Shown one piece after another: positions 25,765-34,814 of a stretch of 64,000 bases of DNA. The notes beneath the pieces are model-generated. The model saw nothing but the letters and a program-made list of their open reading frames with translations. It had not been told where the DNA came from and ran no database searches. Position numbers and translations under genes: made by a program. The stretch spans positions 1-64,000 of the forward strand of contig JAEUHM010000048.1 of NCBI GenBank assembly GCA_016795485.1, given 5' to 3'. Position 1 is the first letter of the stretch; each line of letters opens with the position of its first letter. The stretch comes from Verrucomicrobiaceae bacterium (lineage in GTDB: Bacteria; Verrucomicrobiota; Verrucomicrobiia; Verrucomicrobiales; Verrucomicrobiaceae).

Positions 25765-26277
25765 ATGAATATCCTTCGGCTCGATGCTATTAGCCCAACC
25801 CAACTTGATCAGCTTGTGGACGTGCTGATGGATTGCGTGGAAGGAGGTGCGTCCGTGAGCTTTGTGAATCCATTCACGCGCGAGCGGGCCATGGCGTTCT
25901 GGCAGCAGGTGGCGGACGGTGTTGCTAGAGGAAAGCGTGTGCTACTGATAGCTGAGGATGCTGAGGGAATCTGTGGCACGGTTCAACTGATTCTTGATCT
26001 GCCAGAGAATCAGCCGCATCGCGCTGATCTCGCCAAGATGCTGGTGCACCGACGTGCAAGGCGGAAGGGGCTAGGTGAAGCTCTCATGAGGGCGGCAGAG
26101 CATGCTGCCGAGAAAGCTGGGCGCACGTTGCTGGTGCTGGATGCCGTGACTGGTGGTGATGCTGCACGTCTGTATGAGCGTCTGGGCTGGGTGCGCGTGG
26201 GAGAAGTGCCAAACTTTGCGCTCTATCCCGATGGTGGCTTCTGTAGCACGACTTATTTCTATCGGCTGCTCGAATAG
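25765..26277 (+). CDS. GNAT family N-acetyltransferase
   Basis: A 170-residue single-domain GNAT. The acetyl-CoA loop is in KMLVHRRARRKGLGEALMRAAEHAAEKAG, followed by LVLDAVTGGDAARLYERLGWVRVGEVPNFAL, typical of small-molecule acetyltransferases. The start at 25765 (MNILRLDAIS) was chosen over the long upstream frame, which overlaps the divergent acetyltransferase gene. Resemblance to phosphinothricin/tabtoxin-type acetyltransferases is possible, but the substrate is unknown. Confidence 0.9.
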   Translation: MNILRLDAISPTQLDQLVDVLMDCVEGGASVSFVNPFTRERAMAFWQQVADGVARGKRVLLIAEDAEGICGTVQLILDLPENQPHRADLAKMLVHRRARRKGLGEALMRAAEHAAEKAGRTLLVLDAVTGGDAARLYERLGWVRVGEVPNFALYPDGGFCSTTYFYRLLE

Positions 26278-26346
26278 GGGCAGCTTTACGTTGTGTGTAT
26301 CATCGGTTCTCCGTTGTCTTTCACCTCTCGTTCCAAAATAGTCTTT

Positions 26347-26685
26347 ATGACCTCCTTTGCTCCAACGCCCGCACCTCCTTACTATGCGGTGATCTTTACC
26401 TCACAGCGCAATGATGGTGACGATGGATATGGGGACATGGCGGAGCGCATGGTGGCACTGGCGCATGATCAGCCTGGTTTTCTGGGTGTAGAGAGTGCCC
26501 GTGGAGTGGATGGCTTTGGTATCACCGTTTCGTATTGGGACAGTCCGCAAGCCATCGCTCAATGGAAAGCTCATGCAGAGCACCGCATTGCTCAGGAGAC
26601 GGGGAAGCGTCATTGGTATGCCGACTATCGAGTCCGAGTGACCCGAGTGGAGCGCGACTACTCTAGGGAAGCTACTTCTTGTTAG
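26347..26685 (+). CDS. antibiotic biosynthesis monooxygenase (ABM) domain protein
   Basis: A 112-residue ferredoxin-like alpha/beta-barrel protein. The ABM pattern is visible: YYAVIFTSQRN, MAERMVALAHDQPGFLGVESARGVDGFGITVSYWDSPQAIAQWKAHAEHRIAQETGK and RHWYADYRVRVTRVERDY. Proteins like this dimerise and include quinol monooxygenases, but many stand-alone ones have no known reaction. Its end overlaps the end of the convergent sulfatase gene by 14 bp. Confidence 0.88.
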   Translation: MTSFAPTPAPPYYAVIFTSQRNDGDDGYGDMAERMVALAHDQPGFLGVESARGVDGFGITVSYWDSPQAIAQWKAHAEHRIAQETGKRHWYADYRVRVTRVERDYSREATSC

Positions 26686-28093
26686 TCGTTGACTTCTTCC
26701 CGTTATCGGGATCTTCATTGGGGGTGCCTGGCCAGAGGGGGGTGGTGTTGGAGCGGTTCCACTCGTTCCATGCAGCCTCCATCTCTTTGACTAGCTCTGG
26801 CTTGGAGGCAGCTAAGTCGTTGCTCTCGTTGATGTCCTGGCTGAGGTCATAGAGTTGCCAGTCGGTGTTGGTCTTGGACTCAAAGTCCCTAGCCACCACG
26901 AGCTTCATGTTGCCGTTCCGGATCGCTTTCTGTGGGCCGAACCTCCAGGCCAGCATCTCATGGGGAGGATGGCCGATCTTTCCGCTGAGATACGGAATGA
27001 GGTTCACGCCTTCAACGTCTTCTGGCACTTTTGCCTCAGCGATGGCACAACTCGTGGGTAGCACATCCAGAGCCGAAACTGGATGATCGTAGACCTTTCC
27101 TGCAGCGAGATGACCTGGCCACGACACAAAGAAAGGCACGCGAATGCCGCCTTCATACGTTTGGCCTTTGTCGCCGCGCAAGGGTGTGTTTACCCCGGTG
27201 TTGGTGGCGAAGAAGGGGCGCTTTCCGCTGCCTCCGTTGTCGCTAAAGAAAACCACCAGGGTTTCGGGATGACGCGCCCTGAGTGCATCGGTGACGTGGC
27301 CGATGGCATCGTCTAGGCCTAGCAAGAGCGATAGGTAACCCCGGCGTGCTGGGTCAGTGACATTGGCAGGGAGACGGTTCTCGTGCTTCTCTAGGATCTC
27401 CAGCGGAGTGTGCACTGCATTGTAAGCGAGGTAGATGAACCATGGCTTGTCTTTGTGCCTGTCCATGAAGCTCACTGCCTCTTTGGTGAACAGGTCTGTG
27501 CTGTAGCCGTCCTGTGGCTCTACTTCGCGACCGCGATAGATCATATTCTGAGTATGAGCCGTGCCAAAGTGGGGCTTGCCGTCTTTGGTGAGCACAAAGT
27601 TGTGCGCTCCGACGAGAAAACCGAGGAACTCATCAAAACCACGTGATAGCGGATGATGTGCGGCATCGAAACCCTGGTGCCATTTGCCGATCGCCGCTGT
27701 GGCATACCCAGCACCACGGAGCACATCGGCAATGGTGCGTTGATCCAGCGGAAGGCCGAGCTTGGCTTCATCACCCACGTGGGGATTGAACTCATGGCCA
27801 AATCGAGTCTGCGACTTCCCAGTCAGAAAGCCGGCCCGAGAGGGACTGCAATAGGGTGCCGAAACGTAACCGTTGGTGCACCGCACGCCTGAGGCCGCTA
27901 GAGCGTCGATGTTGGGAGTAGGCACCTCTTTGCCACCATGAACTCCGATGTCTGCATACCCGAGATCATCAGCGACAATGACCAACACATTGGGCCGAGC
28001 GGCGACGAACGTGGGGAACAAGCCGAGAAGAAGGAAGATAAGTGATTTCACAGACACACCGAACGTCAAACCGGCCGCAATCTGGCATCTCAC
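26672..28093 (-). CDS. Cys-type sulfatase, exported
   Basis: A 473-residue type I sulfatase with a signal peptide (KSLIFLLLGLFPTFVAA). The metal-site strand is NVLVIVADDLGYADIG, the formylglycine motif is C82-S-P-S-R in SAPYCSPSRAGFLTGK, followed by TIADVLRGAGYATAAIGKWHQG and VVFFSDNGGSG with a further metal ligand pair. The C-terminal YDLSQDINESNDLAASKPE block is the usual sulfatase ending. An in-frame GTG at 28051 would give a tighter signal peptide and may be the true start. Likely substrate: a sulfated polysaccharide or N-glycan-type ester, not resolvable here. Confidence 0.92.
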   Translation of the reverse strand: MRCQIAAGLTFGVSVKSLIFLLLGLFPTFVAARPNVLVIVADDLGYADIGVHGGKEVPTPNIDALAASGVRCTNGYVSAPYCSPSRAGFLTGKSQTRFGHEFNPHVGDEAKLGLPLDQRTIADVLRGAGYATAAIGKWHQGFDAAHHPLSRGFDEFLGFLVGAHNFVLTKDGKPHFGTAHTQNMIYRGREVEPQDGYSTDLFTKEAVSFMDRHKDKPWFIYLAYNAVHTPLEILEKHENRLPANVTDPARRGYLSLLLGLDDAIGHVTDALRARHPETLVVFFSDNGGSGKRPFFATNTGVNTPLRGDKGQTYEGGIRVPFFVSWPGHLAAGKVYDHPVSALDVLPTSCAIAEAKVPEDVEGVNLIPYLSGKIGHPPHEMLAWRFGPQKAIRNGNMKLVVARDFESKTNTDWQLYDLSQDINESNDLAASKPELVKEMEAAWNEWNRSNTTPLWPGTPNEDPDNGKKSTTNKK

Positions 28094-28180
28094 TGACGTT
28101 CCGTTGCCTGCTGCGTCCTAACTGCTGACACTAGCGCTTTTCGCTTCCGGGCAGACACAATCAATGCCAGACATCATGGC

Positions 28181-28534
28181 ATGAACGTGGAGCGAATGAA
28201 GTATGTCATCTGGGCGGCAGATATGAACCGAGCGGTGGGCTTTTACTCAGGCCTCTTCGGTGGGAAAGTGCTGAAGCAGAACGAGATCATCTCCGAGGTG
28301 GAGATCTGTGGTGGAGTCATCGGCATCCACGGCGGAGGTGAAGGCCACCGGACCTGGACCGGCCTCAGCTTCCAGGTGCCAGATGTGGTCGCCGGTGCTC
28401 AGGAAGTCGTGGCGGCAGGTGGCAGCCTCATCAAGGAACCCGAGCCAGAAGACGGAGAACCGCCACACCTAGCCATGTGCGTGGATCCCGAAGGCAACGA
28501 GTTCATGCTGACTCGGAAGAGGGTCCGCAACTGA
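28181..28534 (+). CDS. VOC/glyoxalase superfamily protein
   Basis: A 117-residue protein of the vicinal oxygen chelate fold. The family pattern is clear: YVIWAADMNRAVGFYSGLFGGKVL at the start and a closing PHLAMCVDPEGNEFMLTRK with the metal-ligand Glu in NEF. A WTGLSFQVPDVVAGAQEVVAAGG segment links the two halves. Proteins of this size include lyases, dioxygenases and resistance proteins; the reaction is unknown. Confidence 0.9.
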   Translation: MNVERMKYVIWAADMNRAVGFYSGLFGGKVLKQNEIISEVEICGGVIGIHGGGEGHRTWTGLSFQVPDVVAGAQEVVAAGGSLIKEPEPEDGEPPHLAMCVDPEGNEFMLTRKRVRN

Positions 28535-28724
28535 GGCGGATGTGTGGATAGACCCTATGTCGCAGGGCCTTTCCGTGGCTGAGACACTTCCTGAACAACG
28601 TGGGTGCCGGCTCGAGAATGTGCCGGACAGGCTGGGTTTAGGGGAGTGAATCTTGAGTTTGATAGAGGGCCATGGGCCGGAAATGGCACGGGGTGAATGC
28701 CCTGGGGTTATCTTCAGCCCGAGG

Positions 28725-28752
28725 TTGACACCCCCCTGCCCTACGATACTCA
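28725..28752 (+). promoter_or_regulatory. possible promoter upstream of parE
   Basis: A perfect TTGACA at 28725-28730 is followed after 16 bp by TACTCA at 28747-28752. The -10 match is poor and the start point would lie only about 7 bp before the ATG, so it would give a nearly leaderless mRNA. Confidence 0.25.
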
Positions 28753-28765
28753 AAAGCCAGACCCC

Positions 28766-30664
28766 ATGGCTTCCAACCCCGCCCCATCCCACGGTTACAC
28801 TGAAGATTCGATCAAATCGCTCGATTGGCGTGAGCATATCCGTCTCCGGCCGGGAATGTACATTGGCAAGTTGGGTGACGGCTCCCTGCCAGAGGACGGT
28901 ATTTACGTCCTAATCAAGGAGGTGATCGACAACTCCATCGACGAGCATGTCATGGGGTATGGAAAGGTCATCGAGATCAACATTGACGAGGACCAAACCT
29001 GCACGATCCGCGACTACGGGCGAGGCGTGCCGTTGGGCAAACTGAAGGAGGTCTCGGCCCAGATCAACACCGGAGCTAAGTACGACAGCGAGGTGTTCAA
29101 GCGCTCGGTGGGCCTCAACGGGGTGGGTATCAAGGCGGTGAACGCGCTGTCGACGCTATTCGGCATCCAGGCGTTCCGAGAAGGGCAAACGCGGGCGATT
29201 GAGTTCAGCCAGGGCTTGGTCCAGAAAGAAGTTAAGAGCCCGGTGCCCACCGACGAGAAGGACGGAACGATGATTGTCTTCCGGCCAGACCCAGAGGCAT
29301 TTGATGACGATGTGCGCTTCCGGCTGGACTATGTGCGGGAGATGCTCCGCTACTACTCGTGGCTGAACCCAGGGCTGACACTGAAGCTCAATGGCGAGGA
29401 GTTCCGCAGTAAGGATGGACTGCTGGACCTGATCCGGGCAAAACTTACCGAGGAGCCGCTCTACCCTATCATCTATCTCAAAGGTCCCGATTTAGAAGTG
29501 GCCTTCACCCATGGCACGGGCGTTGGCGAGGAATACTATAGCTTCGTGAACGGCCAAAACACGACCCAAGGAGGCACTCATTTGAATGCGTTCCGGGAAG
29601 CTATCGTGCAAGAGTGCCGGGAGTTTTACAAAAAGCAGTGGGAGCCCGGTGATGTGCGTGGAAGCATCGTGGCGGCCATCAGCGTGAAGGTGCAGGAGCC
29701 GGTGTTTGAGTCACAGACCAAGACGAAGCTTGGCTCCACTCACATGGAGCCGGAAGGACGCAACCTACGCACTCACATCAACAACTTGGTGGTGCAGCAA
29801 CTGGACAACTACCTCCACAAGCATGGTGATGTGGCCAAGATCCTCCAGGAAAAGCTGACGCTGAACGAAAAGGAGCGCAAGGACATCAGCGGCATCCAAA
29901 AGGCTGCCCGCGAGTCTGCCCGGAAAGCCAAGGTGCATAACAAAAAGCTGCGTGACTGCCGCATCCACCTGGACACCAAGGATAAGCAACGCGAGCTCAG
30001 CACCATTTTCATCACGGAGGGCGATAGCGCCTCGGGCTCCATTACGAAGAGTCGAGATGTGAACACCCAAGCGGTATTCAGCTTGCGAGGCAAACCTCTG
30101 AACTGCTTCTCCATGAGCCGCAAAGTGGTTTATGAGAACGAGGAACTCTATCTCCTAGCCAATGCGCTACAGATTGAGGATGACTTGGAAGATCTGCGCT
30201 ACAACCGCATCATTCTCGCCACGGATGCCGATGTGGATGGGATGCACATCCGCCTGCTGATGATCACCTTCTTCCTACAGTTCTTCCCGGAACTGATCCG
30301 CAAGGGCCACGTCTACATTTTGCAAACGCCACTGTTCCGCGTACGCAACAAGAAGGACACACTCTACTGCTACGACGAGTCTGAAAAACAGAAGGCGCTG
30401 GGGAAACTGGGCAAGAACGCAGAGATCACGCGATTCAAGGGTCTGGGAGAGATCAGTCCCGACGAGTTCAAACATTTCATCGGTCCGCATATGCGCTTGG
30501 AGCCCGTGCTGATGCCTGAGCACAAATCCATCAAGGAACTGCTACAGTTCTACATGGGCAAAAACACCCCCGAACGCCAAGGCTACATCGTGGAGAATCT
30601 CCGTGTGGAAGAGGATCTGGAGTACAGCGCTGAACCAGAGGTGACTGCGGAAGTTGCGGCTTGA
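28766..30664 (+). CDS. parE: type IIA DNA topoisomerase subunit B, ParE-like
   Basis: A 632-residue ATPase/TOPRIM subunit. GHKL ATPase motifs are [30 protein letters not shown] and [20 protein letters not shown] marks the transducer; the TOPRIM domain has [21 protein letters not shown] and [15 protein letters not shown]. The GDSASGS form and FSLRGKPLN are what I recall from Bacteroidetes ParE rather than from GyrB, so topoisomerase IV subunit B is favoured. The A subunit is not adjacent. The start at 28766 gives [21 protein letters not shown]; a frame extension to 28697 is possible but less likely. The 231 bp upstream hold no gene. Confidence 0.9.
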   Translation: MASNPAPSHGYTEDSIKSLDWREHIRLRPGMYIGKLGDGSLPEDGIYVLIKEVIDNSIDEHVMGYGKVIEINIDEDQTCTIRDYGRGVPLGKLKEVSAQINTGAKYDSEVFKRSVGLNGVGIKAVNALSTLFGIQAFREGQTRAIEFSQGLVQKEVKSPVPTDEKDGTMIVFRPDPEAFDDDVRFRLDYVREMLRYYSWLNPGLTLKLNGEEFRSKDGLLDLIRAKLTEEPLYPIIYLKGPDLEVAFTHGTGVGEEYYSFVNGQNTTQGGTHLNAFREAIVQECREFYKKQWEPGDVRGSIVAAISVKVQEPVFESQTKTKLGSTHMEPEGRNLRTHINNLVVQQLDNYLHKHGDVAKILQEKLTLNEKERKDISGIQKAARESARKAKVHNKKLRDCRIHLDTKDKQRELSTIFITEGDSASGSITKSRDVNTQAVFSLRGKPLNCFSMSRKVVYENEELYLLANALQIEDDLEDLRYNRIILATDADVDGMHIRLLMITFFLQFFPELIRKGHVYILQTPLFRVRNKKDTLYCYDESEKQKALGKLGKNAEITRFKGLGEISPDEFKHFIGPHMRLEPVLMPEHKSIKELLQFYMGKNTPERQGYIVENLRVEEDLEYSAEPEVTAEVAA

Positions 30665-30710
30665 GTTGATTGCTGTTCTATCGCCTTGAACTAGCAAGCA
30701 CCTCCCCCCT

Positions 30711-31148
30711 TCAGTCCGCATACAAAAACTTTAACCAACCTCCGTACGCCCACCGAAACGGCTCTTCGTAGAGGAACGACAAGCTATCCCATTCAGGGTT
30801 CCAGTGGGCAGATTGAATGTTCTCGGTGATCCCAAAGCCACCTAAAGCCAACCTTTCCTCGGGCTTCATACTGCGTCCTGATTCGAAGACAGCTTCGAGG
30901 GTGTAGGAACTGTAACCACTTGCCTGAAGCCGAATGGTGAATGTGCTTCCCGGTTTCAAAGGTGGGGACATCGACATCTGCGGGTAGAGATTGTGTCCCT
31001 TCACCAATACAAAAGCTACGGCCTCGTCGGAACGGTTGTTGATCGTGATTGAGACGTGCTTGCTTCGGTCACGAGACCACACGATGAAAAAAACGCCTGC
31101 TGTAAAGAAAAGCGCCATCAACGTCTTTATGACCTGAGGCTTGCTCAT
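30711..31148 (-). CDS. hypothetical single-pass membrane protein
   Basis: A 145-residue protein with an N-terminal membrane helix (about residues 9-24, TLMALFFTAGVFFIVW) and a beta-rich outer part (VSITINNRSDEAVAFVLVKG, GSTFTIRLQASGYSSYTLEAVFESG). The outer part resembles a small immunoglobulin-like or C2-like sandwich by its alternating pattern, but I do not recognise a family. It is monocistronic between parE and the terminator of the PPC-domain gene. Function unknown. Confidence 0.75.
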   Translation of the reverse strand: MSKPQVIKTLMALFFTAGVFFIVWSRDRSKHVSITINNRSDEAVAFVLVKGHNLYPQMSMSPPLKPGSTFTIRLQASGYSSYTLEAVFESGRSMKPEERLALGGFGITENIQSAHWNPEWDSLSFLYEEPFRWAYGGWLKFLYAD

Positions 31149-31275
31149 TGTATCAAGAGGGTGAGGTGATTCTCAGATAGGTTGGAACGGCAATACATGC
31201 GACCCACCAAATGATCCGGCGATTGTATGTCTTTCGCTGAACCTAGACGAAACAGGACTTTTCGTCGTTCGGAAA

Positions 31276-31312
31276 ACAAAAAAAGGCGCGGTGGTCTGCC
31301 ACCGCGCCCCTT
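31276..31312 (-). terminator. rho-independent terminator of the PPC-domain gene
   Basis: A perfect 10-bp stem (GGCGCGGTGG at 31285-31294 and CCACCGCGCC at 31299-31308) with a 4-nt loop. On the minus strand it is followed by a run of U residues (the A-run just before 31285). It lies about 20 bp after the stop at 31331. Confidence 0.93.
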
Positions 31313-31330
31313 TGGATTAAGTCATGCCGG

Positions 31331-33784
31331 TTACTTCTTACCCTTCTCTGCGGCTTCCTGGCGCAACTGCTCCAGACGGGACAGGCGCTTCTCAGGTGCT
31401 TTAGCAGGTTCAGCAGGCTTTGCGGGGGCTGGCGTTGCGGCTGCTACGGCTGCAGGCTTGGGCGGAGGAGCCTTGCGCGGTGCGTCAATCCGTAAAACGG
31501 AGCCCGCTCCGATCCGGTGGATGGTGGTTCCACCCGCCACGGGCACCGCAACCTGCACGAACAGGTTGCCATGCTTTCCGACAGGTGACTTGTCGGTGGT
31601 CTTGACCTTAAAGACAGCTTCCTTGGTGTCCTTCTTGATTTTGGCGAGTTCGATCTGGATGGTATCAGGCGTTCCAACCACGCGAGCTTCCGCCTCGCCC
31701 TCGAATGGCTGAAGGTTCTCGACCTTGCAGACCATCTCGGTCTCCTTGCCCTGCTCTAGCGCGGTGAGCGCCATCGTGGGTGCAGAGAGGTAAGCAGGTG
31801 CGGTGGTGATTTCGCACCATGGCGAGGCATTGTAGTGGCGGCCATTGCCACCATCAGACTCACCAAGCACCGCAAACTTCCAGGTGCCTGCTGGCGTGCT
31901 GCCATTCGCATCGAGGATGAAGGAGCACTCGGTCTGGCCTTCAGCGATGGTTTGCTCACCGAGAGCGCTGATGCCCGGAGGCTTCCAGTTTAGAAGGACG
32001 CGAATAGGAGCCTTGTAGTCAGCCTTGCGAGTCGCCTTGACCTTCATTTCAAGAAGTCCACCTGCCACAAGCGCCACGGAGGGCTTCACGATCTCAAGGG
32101 AAAACGGAACTTCCTCGACCACCGCCACGGGGAGTTGCTCGGCCACCTCGGTGTAATAAATAGTGTTGCCACTACGGACCACATCAAACTCCTGATTGAG
32201 GTAACCCGTGACTTTCACATTGGGATCAAGCGATGCGAGAGTGATGGGGTAAGCGCCACCGGATAGAGGTGCGTCTTTGGCAGCTTCAAACAGCAAGGTG
32301 ATGTTGCCAAGGTCCTTCGGCATCTTGTCGGTGAGCAACTTCACTCCCGGTGGCAATGCTGGCATCTTGAACTCCATGTCGCCAGACACGTTGTTACGAG
32401 TGACGTTGACCAAGGTGGCATAGCGCCCACCGCGAGGCACGGCGATGAACTGACGGCTGTGGCTGTCGTTCACATTGTAGTTTGGAGATGCGAAACGGAC
32501 GCTGGGCTCGGAAGCAGCGATTTCAATGCGATACACGAAACTGGGGCCACCGCGCTCCAAGTGATCTGTTACACGCACGAAGTAGCTGCCGTCAGCGGGG
32601 ATGTTGACGCTGAACTTGCTATCCAACCTGCGGCGGCCACCACCATCGTCATTGCCACCCAATGAGCCGCCCTTTTCATTGTAGACGTTCACGACGGAGT
32701 CCAGCGGTGAGCCCACGGACTGAGCAAAGGTCTGCACGTCCACTTTCTGGCCCTTCTTCAAGGCCAACTTAAACCAATCGATGTCGCCTGGCTTCTCAAT
32801 GATCCCATTCAGGGCAATGGGATCGCTAGCGGCTCCGGTGGCCTTTGCCTGCTCATCATTGGGCTCGGCTTCCAGCGCGTTGTCGAATGCGACCACGCGG
32901 AACGGGTTACCAGAAGGAGGAGCGTCAGCGCCTTGGGTGATTGCCATATAAGAGGCATCTGGCTGAGCAGGAAGTTGGAGTTCTTCTTCTGATGCTTCAC
33001 CCGTGCGCTCAACGAAGCGGACCTTCGTCTTGCTACCAGCCTTACCACCAGCCGGATATGCCACATCTGGACGGCGGAAGGAACCGACATGCAGGCGGTA
33101 GAAACTGTTGCCACCGCCACGGTAGGAGCTTTCACGCACCATCACGGTGTAATCGCCATCTTCCGGGGCGATCACGCTGAAGTATCCGTCTTGACGATGC
33201 AAAATGGTGTCATCCGACGAGCCGACCTCGAATCGATCTTTATCGAGCACTGCAATGTATGGGTCAAAGTTGAGGTAACCCAAACGAAGACCATCGATCT
33301 CCAAGGCAATGCGCTGTCCTTTCTTCGCACTGAGCTTGAAGTAGTCCACGTCTTCGTTCTGGACGATGCCTTCAATTGTCTGATTGAAACCAATGACCTG
33401 TGGATTGGCAAAGTCGTCGTTCGGCTCCTTCTCATCCACGTTGGGATACTGGCCCACGAAAAACTGACGACCGTGTGAAATACCGGTTTTGGTGCGGATG
33501 CGGACGATGTGATTGCCCAAAGCTGCATTGGGAGCGATCCCCACGACCACAGTAGCTTTATTCTTCTCGACTTTGACCACTTTCTTCATCTCGAAGCCCG
33601 GTGACATGAAGATCAGGCCTTCAAAGTCATCCAAACGATTGCCAGTGACGGTCAACTCGACGTCCGTACCACGCTGCCCACCATTTGGCTTGGTTGAACT
33701 GAACTCGGGATAGGCAGCATGGATCGTCTGAGCCAGGAGCATCAAAGCGAGGGTGCAGGTGAGAATGCGAGGGACGTAGTTCAT
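31331..33784 (-). CDS. secreted protein with two PPC domains
   Basis: An 817-residue exported protein with a signal peptide (VPRILTCTLALMLLAQTIHA). After an IPT/TIG-like module (about residues 25-110, PNGGQRGTDVELTVTGNRLD) come two bacterial pre-peptidase C-terminal (PPC) domains at about 115-235 (EKEPNDDFANPQVIG, DVDYFKLSAKKGQRIALEI) and 308-435 (EAEPNDEQAKATGAASDPI, DIDWFKLALKKGQKVDV). The C-terminal third is beta-rich and the last 55 residues are Ala/Pro/Lys-rich. Such PPC proteins are common in Planctomycetes/Verrucomicrobia, often beside DUF1549/DUF1553 genes; here it stands alone with its own terminator. Function unknown; a surface or periplasmic binding role is inferred. Confidence 0.87.
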   Translation of the reverse strand: MNYVPRILTCTLALMLLAQTIHAAYPEFSSTKPNGGQRGTDVELTVTGNRLDDFEGLIFMSPGFEMKKVVKVEKNKATVVVGIAPNAALGNHIVRIRTKTGISHGRQFFVGQYPNVDEKEPNDDFANPQVIGFNQTIEGIVQNEDVDYFKLSAKKGQRIALEIDGLRLGYLNFDPYIAVLDKDRFEVGSSDDTILHRQDGYFSVIAPEDGDYTVMVRESSYRGGGNSFYRLHVGSFRRPDVAYPAGGKAGSKTKVRFVERTGEASEEELQLPAQPDASYMAITQGADAPPSGNPFRVVAFDNALEAEPNDEQAKATGAASDPIALNGIIEKPGDIDWFKLALKKGQKVDVQTFAQSVGSPLDSVVNVYNEKGGSLGGNDDGGGRRRLDSKFSVNIPADGSYFVRVTDHLERGGPSFVYRIEIAASEPSVRFASPNYNVNDSHSRQFIAVPRGGRYATLVNVTRNNVSGDMEFKMPALPPGVKLLTDKMPKDLGNITLLFEAAKDAPLSGGAYPITLASLDPNVKVTGYLNQEFDVVRSGNTIYYTEVAEQLPVAVVEEVPFSLEIVKPSVALVAGGLLEMKVKATRKADYKAPIRVLLNWKPPGISALGEQTIAEGQTECSFILDANGSTPAGTWKFAVLGESDGGNGRHYNASPWCEITTAPAYLSAPTMALTALEQGKETEMVCKVENLQPFEGEAEARVVGTPDTIQIELAKIKKDTKEAVFKVKTTDKSPVGKHGNLFVQVAVPVAGGTTIHRIGAGSVLRIDAPRKAPPPKPAAVAAATPAPAKPAEPAKAPEKRLSRLEQLRQEAAEKGKK

Positions 33785-33881
33785 GGAGGGAATGGGGATT
33801 TTGTGGTTATGGCCATTACGACCATGTCCGGCAGGATATTTCGGGCGTTCGGGCGGAGTTTTGTACCCAAAGAAACGGGCT

Positions 33882-34673
33882 CTACACTCCCTCAGGCTCT
33901 TTCAGCGCCTTGGCCTTGGCAGCACTGCGGAGGTTGAGGAACTCTACAAACACCGAGAAGCCCATAGCAAAGTAAACGTAGCCTTTCGGGATGTGGAAAT
34001 GCAAGCCCTCGCCAATCAGAGCGGTCCCGATCAGCAAAAGGAAGCTCAGGGCGAGAATCTTAACGGTCGGATGACGGTTTACGAAGTCACTGACCGTGCC
34101 TGCGAAAATCATCATGAAGGCCACCGAGATAAGGACAGCAACCACCATCAGGTTCACATAGTCCACCATTCCCACCGCAGTAATGACGGAGTCGAGTGAG
34201 AAAACGATGTCTAAAATGGCAATCTGAACCAAGACTGCTCCGAAAGCGGCTTTGCCAGCACTGTTACCCACAGCGTGCTGAGGGTTACCTTCGAGCTTCT
34301 CGTGGATCTCTTTGGTTGATTTATAGATCAGGAACAGCCCGCCAATGATGAGGACAAGGTCCTTGCCGGATATTGCCTCGCCAAAAATGGCAAACAGAGG
34401 CTTGGTCAGAGACATCACCCAACTGATGGACAGAAGGAGAAGAATGCGAGTGACCATTGCCAGGGCCAGCCCGAAAAACCTGGCTTTGGGCCGCAACTCC
34501 ACCGGGACTTTATCCACGAGAATGGAAATAAAGACGAGGTTATCGATCCCCAGGACAATCTCCAACACGCAGAGCGTCAGAAGAGCAATCCAGGCCTCCG
34601 GATTGGAAAGCCATGAGAAATCAAGAAGGTCAAGGGAGGCGTGAACGGCAGTGGTAGCGACTTCAGCAAGCAT
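33882..34673 (-). CDS. TerC family integral membrane protein
   Basis: A 263-residue membrane protein with about seven hydrophobic helices. TerC signatures: LTLCVLEIVLGIDNLVFISIL, FGLALAMVTRILLLLSISW, and ILDIVFSLDSVITAVGMVD with acidic residues in the membrane that likely bind metal. Members are linked to tellurite resistance and to manganese efflux or metal loading of exported proteins. The start at 34673 (MLAEVATTAV) is chosen over 34715. It is downstream of the GreA-like gene on the same strand with a 140-bp gap, so cotranscription is not certain. Confidence 0.92.
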   Translation of the reverse strand: MLAEVATTAVHASLDLLDFSWLSNPEAWIALLTLCVLEIVLGIDNLVFISILVDKVPVELRPKARFFGLALAMVTRILLLLSISWVMSLTKPLFAIFGEAISGKDLVLIIGGLFLIYKSTKEIHEKLEGNPQHAVGNSAGKAAFGAVLVQIAILDIVFSLDSVITAVGMVDYVNLMVVAVLISVAFMMIFAGTVSDFVNRHPTVKILALSFLLLIGTALIGEGLHFHIPKGYVYFAMGFSVFVEFLNLRSAAKAKALKEPEGV

Positions 34674-34814
34674 GTGGGGGCAGTGAGTCCCTATCCAAGC
34701 GGCAGGGGATTGCAATCAAAGTCAGTTGCTGAAACCAAGCAGGCACTGCCCGGCTGGAACGAGCGAACCCCAATGGCCACAACCGCACACAAGTGAGTCA
34801 GGCGTGAGCGAAGG

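Noticed and set aside
34743..34767. Similarity of this gap to part of the structured element at 20574-20660
   Set aside because: Only a short shared phrase (ACTGCCCGGC and GGAACG), too little to call a repeat.
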